Below, one piece after another: positions 60,146-64,000 of a stretch of 64,000 nucleotides of DNA. The stretch is from assembly GCA_016946835.1 (NCBI GenBank), contig JACVTC010000028.1:1119001-1183000 (forward strand), in the 5' to 3' direction. This DNA comes from Neocallimastix lanati (nom. inval.). Lineage: Eukaryota; Neocallimastigomycota; Neocallimastigomycetes; Neocallimastigales; Neocallimastigaceae. Position numbers and translations under genes: made by a program. Each line of letters opens with the position of its first letter. Within the stretch, counting starts at the first letter, position 1. A model generated the notes under the pieces. That model was not told where the DNA came from and made no database searches. It saw nothing but the letters and a program-made list of their open reading frames with translations.

Positions 60146-60770
60146 TGTAATGAATCCGTCAATAAAAAAAACAGATTATAACAATAAAAAAAAACACTAC
60201 AATTTAAACAAATAAAATTAAAGTAATTTCTTTTATTAATAAATTCTTTTATTAATTATAAACTTCTTTTATGTTATTAACTGTAAAATAGTTAATAACT
60301 AATACATCGATTAAATTAAGAAAAATTACATGTATTTATATTTTTTCTTATTACAATATTAATATATGATGTTATTTAATAATATATATAAAACTATTTA
60401 TTTATAAACAAAAGATTTTTTAATTAATAATTTTTTATTATTTATTAATTTACTAAAACTAAAATTAATTTTTTAAACTCTTTATTTTATTTATTATTTT
60501 AATGCTTATAATAATTTTAATTATATATTTAATATTGAAAAACTATTTTTATAAATATTAACTATTTAAGATTATTCCTAAATTAATATTTAACTATTTA
60601 AAACTAAACTAAATTAACTAAACTAATTAAAAAATATTTTCAATTAAAAAAATAATTAAATTTTATTTCAATAAATTTTATATTAAAAAAATAATTCATA
60701 TACATTAAATAAATTAATTGTACGAAAAATTAAGCTATTTAATGTATTAAAGATTTATTAAATCTTTACA
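60146..60770 (-). repeat. 5' LTR of Gypsy 2
   Basis: Starts TGTAAAGATTTA at 60770. It contains TATAAATA (60340-60333) and, 35 bp from its first base, the predicted transcript start GTATTAGTTAT (60305-60295). Confidence 0.93.
60295..60340 (-). promoter_or_regulatory. Gypsy 2 LTR TATA box and predicted start
   Basis: TATAAATA at 60340-60333 and GTATTAGTTAT at 60305-60295, same arrangement and spacing as in Gypsy 1 and the solo LTRs. LTR X has exactly the same pair. Confidence 0.7.
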
Positions 60771-60915
60771 GTTAATAACAAAAAAGAGATTTAATTTTTT
60801 TTAATTAATAAAGATTATTTTATTTAAAAAAACGAATTTTTATTACGTGTTTTTTTATTTTGGTGTTAAAATTTGTTATTTGTAATCTGTTTCTGATAGA
60901 ACTCTTTACAATAAT

Positions 60916-61931
60916 ATTTTCTTTTAAAATAAACGCGTCAATTTCGTTGTTTTTGTATATAATGGTAATTTCTTCTTCATCATAGTCATTTAATTCTAAT
61001 ATCTCTTTACCTTTATTTTGTTTTTATTTAAAATAGATACTTTTTCGTCGTCAATACCCTTTCTCTCACTTTTATTAAAGTAAGTATCTTTGTTAACATT
61101 TCTATCTAGAATAATATCATTATTATTATTGATTAATTTATTCTTTTCATTATTAATGTTTATATTATTTTTAATATATATTTTTCTTCGTTATAGTTCT
61201 GTTTACTTGTTGAACTTTCTTCTAATTTTTTCTTTCTGTTTTGCTTCACCAAACGAAAGCGTGTTTGTTTTTGTATTACTGTGTTTTATCAACGTGTTTA
61301 TGTTCTCAAGTATCTCTTCTATTAATTTAAATTTTTTCTCAAGAATGCTCTTTTTCTTTTTGACTTAATGAAAGACTTTCTTCTTCTTTATCTTTATTTG
61401 GATCATTGTTTGAATTATTTAGAATATCTTGTATGTCTAAATTGACCAATATCTTCTTCTACTATTCATTCACTGTTATTATCTCTTTGACTTCTGTTTT
61501 CTTCATTGTTCTCTTCTTGTGGATCTTCTTCTATTTCTTTATTTTCTTGGATAATATTAGTTATATCATTCCTGTTGTAATAATTTCTTTCTTCTAGGTT
61601 ATTCATTAATGTGCTTTCATATTGCGTTTCAGTTTCTTCACTTTCATATCTCCTTGCTTCAGATACATAATCAAAGTTAAAATTACCTGGCTGATCTTCA
61701 AGAAATTCTACCACACGTTTCACATATATTTTCATTTTATCAATATTGAATATTCTGTACTCTGTTGAGTCTTCGTCGTATCCCAGAAGGATTCCTTTTC
61801 TTGAATTACTCCTAAATTTTTCTGTATTTACTTCATAATAGTAAATTTTACATCAAAATACGTGTTATTATTGTCCACTTTCTTTTCGTAGAATACTTCA
61901 TACGGGATCTTTTTATTATTTCCATGATGCG
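60916..61931 (-). pseudogene. Copia B, part 2: integrase end and acidic linker
   Basis: Minus-strand translation gives RKGILLGYDEDSTEYRIFNID near 61800-61740 (the Copia post-integrase motif), then the frame 61735-61466 with MKIYVKRVVEFLED and a Glu/Asn-rich linker (YESEETETQYE, EENRSQRDNNSE). Downstream to 60916 the linker is N/E/K-rich with stops. It ends at the duplication of LTR X. Confidence 0.75.
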
Positions 61932-61936
61932 GTACC

Positions 61937-62625
61937 TGTAAAGATGTGATTATCCCAATCACATTTTAAATTAAAAATTTTTCTTGTGTAATTCAAAAAT
62001 GTAATTATTCTTTGATTTATAAAATAATAAGCAAAGTAAATAAATCATATGAACTAAATTTTTGAATTATAATCTTTAAGCCACAAGATAAATTTTTAAT
62101 GTAATAATTTTTATAAAATTTAATTTTGAGAAAATAATTTAAATGAATTAAAGTTTAAAACAAAATAAATTAATAATTTATTTTGTGAAAATTAAGTTTC
62201 AAAATTTAATCATGACTCCTTTAACATTGTTTTTAAATCGAAAATAAATAAAGACTTTACTTATAATATTAAAATAATAAATAGATAATAAATGTACTTA
62301 ATTTTAATTATTTAGTATTTAGTTTAATTAATAATTATATTTTTCTAAATTTAGTTATAGTTTATAAATTTATTATTTAATAAAATTCATTAAGATAGTT
62401 TTATATTAAGATATATGTAATTTAAATAAAATAATATATTATCAATGTATTTAGGAAAAGTATAAATAGAAGATACTTTTCACATTTTTTTTTTTTCGAT
62501 GTAATTGTTATTAACTATTAAAAAATATATAATATTAAGAAAAAATATTTTTAATAAAAACTTTTAATAAAATAAATTCTTATTGTGTCTTGTTATTGTA
62601 ATCTATTTTAGTATTTTCTTTTACA
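61937..62625 (+). repeat. Solo chromovirus LTR W, TSD GTACC
   Basis: 689 bp, TGTAAAGATGTG to TTTTACA, with GTACC at 61932-61936 and 62626-62630. TATAAATA 62461-62468 and GTAATTGTTAT 62501-62511. It separates the integrase core of Copia B from its C-terminal part. Confidence 0.9.
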
Positions 62626-62630
62626 GTACC

Positions 62631-64000
62631 CTATTGTGCACATAATTAGCTGTCCTTAAAGCATCTTTCCAAAATCTTCTACATAGTTGACTATCTAATA
62701 GCATTGCGGTAGCAATTTGAATAAGTACTCCGTTTAGTCTTTCTGCTCTACCGTTTTGTCGAGGATTCCCTGGTACAGTGAATTGTTTCGTGATTCCGTA
62801 TTTGTTACATATTTCTTTAAAATTATTTGAAGTAAATTCTGTTCCATTATCACTTCTTAAATATATCATATTTGAATTTGTTTCATTTTTAATTTTAATA
62901 TACCATGTTTCAAATACTTAGTATACTTCTGACTTCTTCTTTACTGTAAGTACCCAACCATATCTATCTAAAATAGTTACAAAATAGCAATTTCAGTAAA
63001 TTGATGGTGGTGCCGGTCCAACAAGATCTATATGTACTAATTCAAGAATTTTTCTTGAATTATTCTGCGCTTTACCATATGGTTCATTCTTCATTTTTGC
63101 TTGCATACAGATTTCACTCTTATCTACTTTGTTTCCATAAGTCAAGTGCCCAATACTTCGGTGCCATAGAATATCATTTTCTTTGGTGTTGACGTTATTA
63201 CATAGTATATTGCTACTTTTAATGAATACTTCGAAAACATCGTTATCATTAGCTTTAATTTTTGAAATTGTATTAAAATACTTATTTAGGATATACGCAT
63301 ATACATCATCATATTCTTTTATAAATACTATTACATATTCATCTCTTGCTAGTTTACTAATCGAAATTAAATTTCTTTTGATATCTGGAAACATATAATA
63401 CTTCTTTTAGTTTTAATAATTCCTTGTTCATATTTTCTTGTATCTCTCCAATGTGTGTTGAGTTGGTTGTATTCTCATTAGCATAATTTATCTCTTCCAC
63501 GTGTTCCTCTTCATTCGTTAGTATACTTTTGTTTTGGGTCATATGATTAGATGCACATGAATCTAGAGTCCACCAACTACATTCTACATGATTTTTAGCT
63601 AAGTTATTATTAAATACATTATTGCATTGTTTTGTATTGCCACTACATGGATTTTCAAAAGAAGTGTTGTAATTCAGAACAAACAAATCACTAAGATTTA
63701 ATTTATTATTGTCTGTTTCTGTTATTATCTTATTGGCTTGTTTTTTGTTTACCTAGCCTCCCTTGTTTCTTATCGAATTCTTGTGACATCTTTCTTTTAA
63801 TCTTGTAATCTCTTTAAAAATGACCGAATCTGTGGCAAAAGAAACATTCAATATTAGAATTAGTTTTTCTACCTTCTCCATTACCTTTTTCAAAATTTCT
63901 TTTTAGATGTCTTCTAAAGTCTTGATTTCCTCCTTTTCCTTTTCCTTGGCTTTGGATCGTAGTACTGAATACATGTTGTATTCCTATCATCTTTCCTTTT
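62631..64000 (-). pseudogene. Copia B, part 1: gag end, protease, integrase
   Basis: It continues beyond the right edge. From the 5' side: a damaged zinc knuckle (CFFCHRFGHF, third Cys position missing) near 63855-63820; protease region WWTLDSCASNHMTQ (about 63575-63530), where the catalytic DSGA reads DSCA; pre-integrase ILWHRSIGHLTYGNK; integrase LELVHIDLVGPAPP (first Asp), YLRSDNGTEFTS (second Asp, about 62860) and NPRQNGRAERLNG (Glu). Frames 63686-63357, 63394-62993 and 62869-62621 overlap with shifts between them. It is more diverged from Copia A than the 27.8-29.1 kb relic, so it is a second Copia lineage. Confidence 0.88.

Larger units (their letters stand above)
53972..60770 (-). mobile_element. 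Gypsy 2, full-length chromovirus, TSD GTTAA
   Basis: 5' LTR 60770-60146, leader with 16-bp repeats, gag-pol about 59465-54607, 3' LTR 54596-53972. GTTAA is duplicated at 53967-53971 and 60771-60775. The LTRs are both 625 bp (TGTAAAGATTTA to GGATTCATTACA) and I find only about two differences. Despite this youth the polyprotein has two stops, so it probably moved with proteins supplied by a relative. Confidence 0.94.
52554..60910 (+). repeat. Solo chromovirus LTR X, broken by two insertions
   Basis: The pieces 52554-53187, 53964-53971 and 60776-60910 add up to about 777 bp, the size of the other LTRs. It starts TGTAAAGATTTAAT and ends CTCTTTACA, with ATAAT duplicated at 52549-52553 and 60911-60915. 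TATAAATA (53132-53139) and GTATTAGTTAT (53167-53177) mark its promoter. It is inserted in Copia B. It was later hit by LTR Y (its parent element) and Gypsy 2, both just downstream of the predicted start site. Confidence 0.88.

Overview
The window looks like a gene-poor, retroelement-rich stretch of a very AT-rich eukaryotic genome, most probably an early-diverging fungus. Anaerobic gut fungi (Neocallimastigomycota) fit best. This rests on extreme AT content, long poly(A)/poly(T) tracts, short GT-AG introns, and a mixture of Ty1/Copia, chromodomain Ty3/Gypsy and Mutator-like (MULE) elements. The assignment is inferred from sequence character; no marker gene proves it.

The host genes lie at 6.8-23.3 kb. 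A 10-exon gene for a TLDc-domain protein of the MEAK7/TLDC1 type (+ strand) converges on a 9-exon tubby-like gene (- strand). An 11-exon alanine aminotransferase (- strand) follows. All three were assembled from exons by following reading phase and splice sites. Decayed Copia pieces and possibly a LINE remnant lie between them. They look unrelated to one another in function.

Left edge (1-3 kb): the end of a MULE abuts a 5'-truncated, twice-frameshifted copy of the Copia family that recurs at 39-52 kb. The 25-35 kb region holds two MULE copies in opposite orientation, each with a perfect 10-bp target duplication. One is internally deleted. The other carries a small secreted, cysteine-rich protein gene next to its decayed FLYWCH/MULE transposase. 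A decayed Copia, a GC-richer island, orphan MULE-type ends and a SINE-like element lie around them.

From 35.5 kb to the right edge the window is one nested retrotransposon cluster. An old minus-strand Copia (called B here) is the host. It is cut by a solo LTR (Z, 36.7-37.8 kb, itself holding a foldback insertion), by Copia A (39.0-52.3 kb, inserted in B's AAT microsatellite), by a solo LTR (X) that itself contains solo LTR Y and full-length Gypsy 2 (52.6-60.9 kb), and by solo LTR W (61.9-62.6 kb). Copia A is broken in its reverse transcriptase by Gypsy 1 (44.3-51.1 kb), which has LTRs identical by eye and an open gag-pol. Target-site duplications resolve nearly every layer. Both chromoviruses and all four solo LTRs carry a TATA box followed about 35-40 bp later by an 11-mer. 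In the two full elements this 11-mer is exactly complementary to the first 11 nt after the 5' LTR, the arrangement expected for Tf1-type self-primed reverse transcription. All percentages and identities are by eye.
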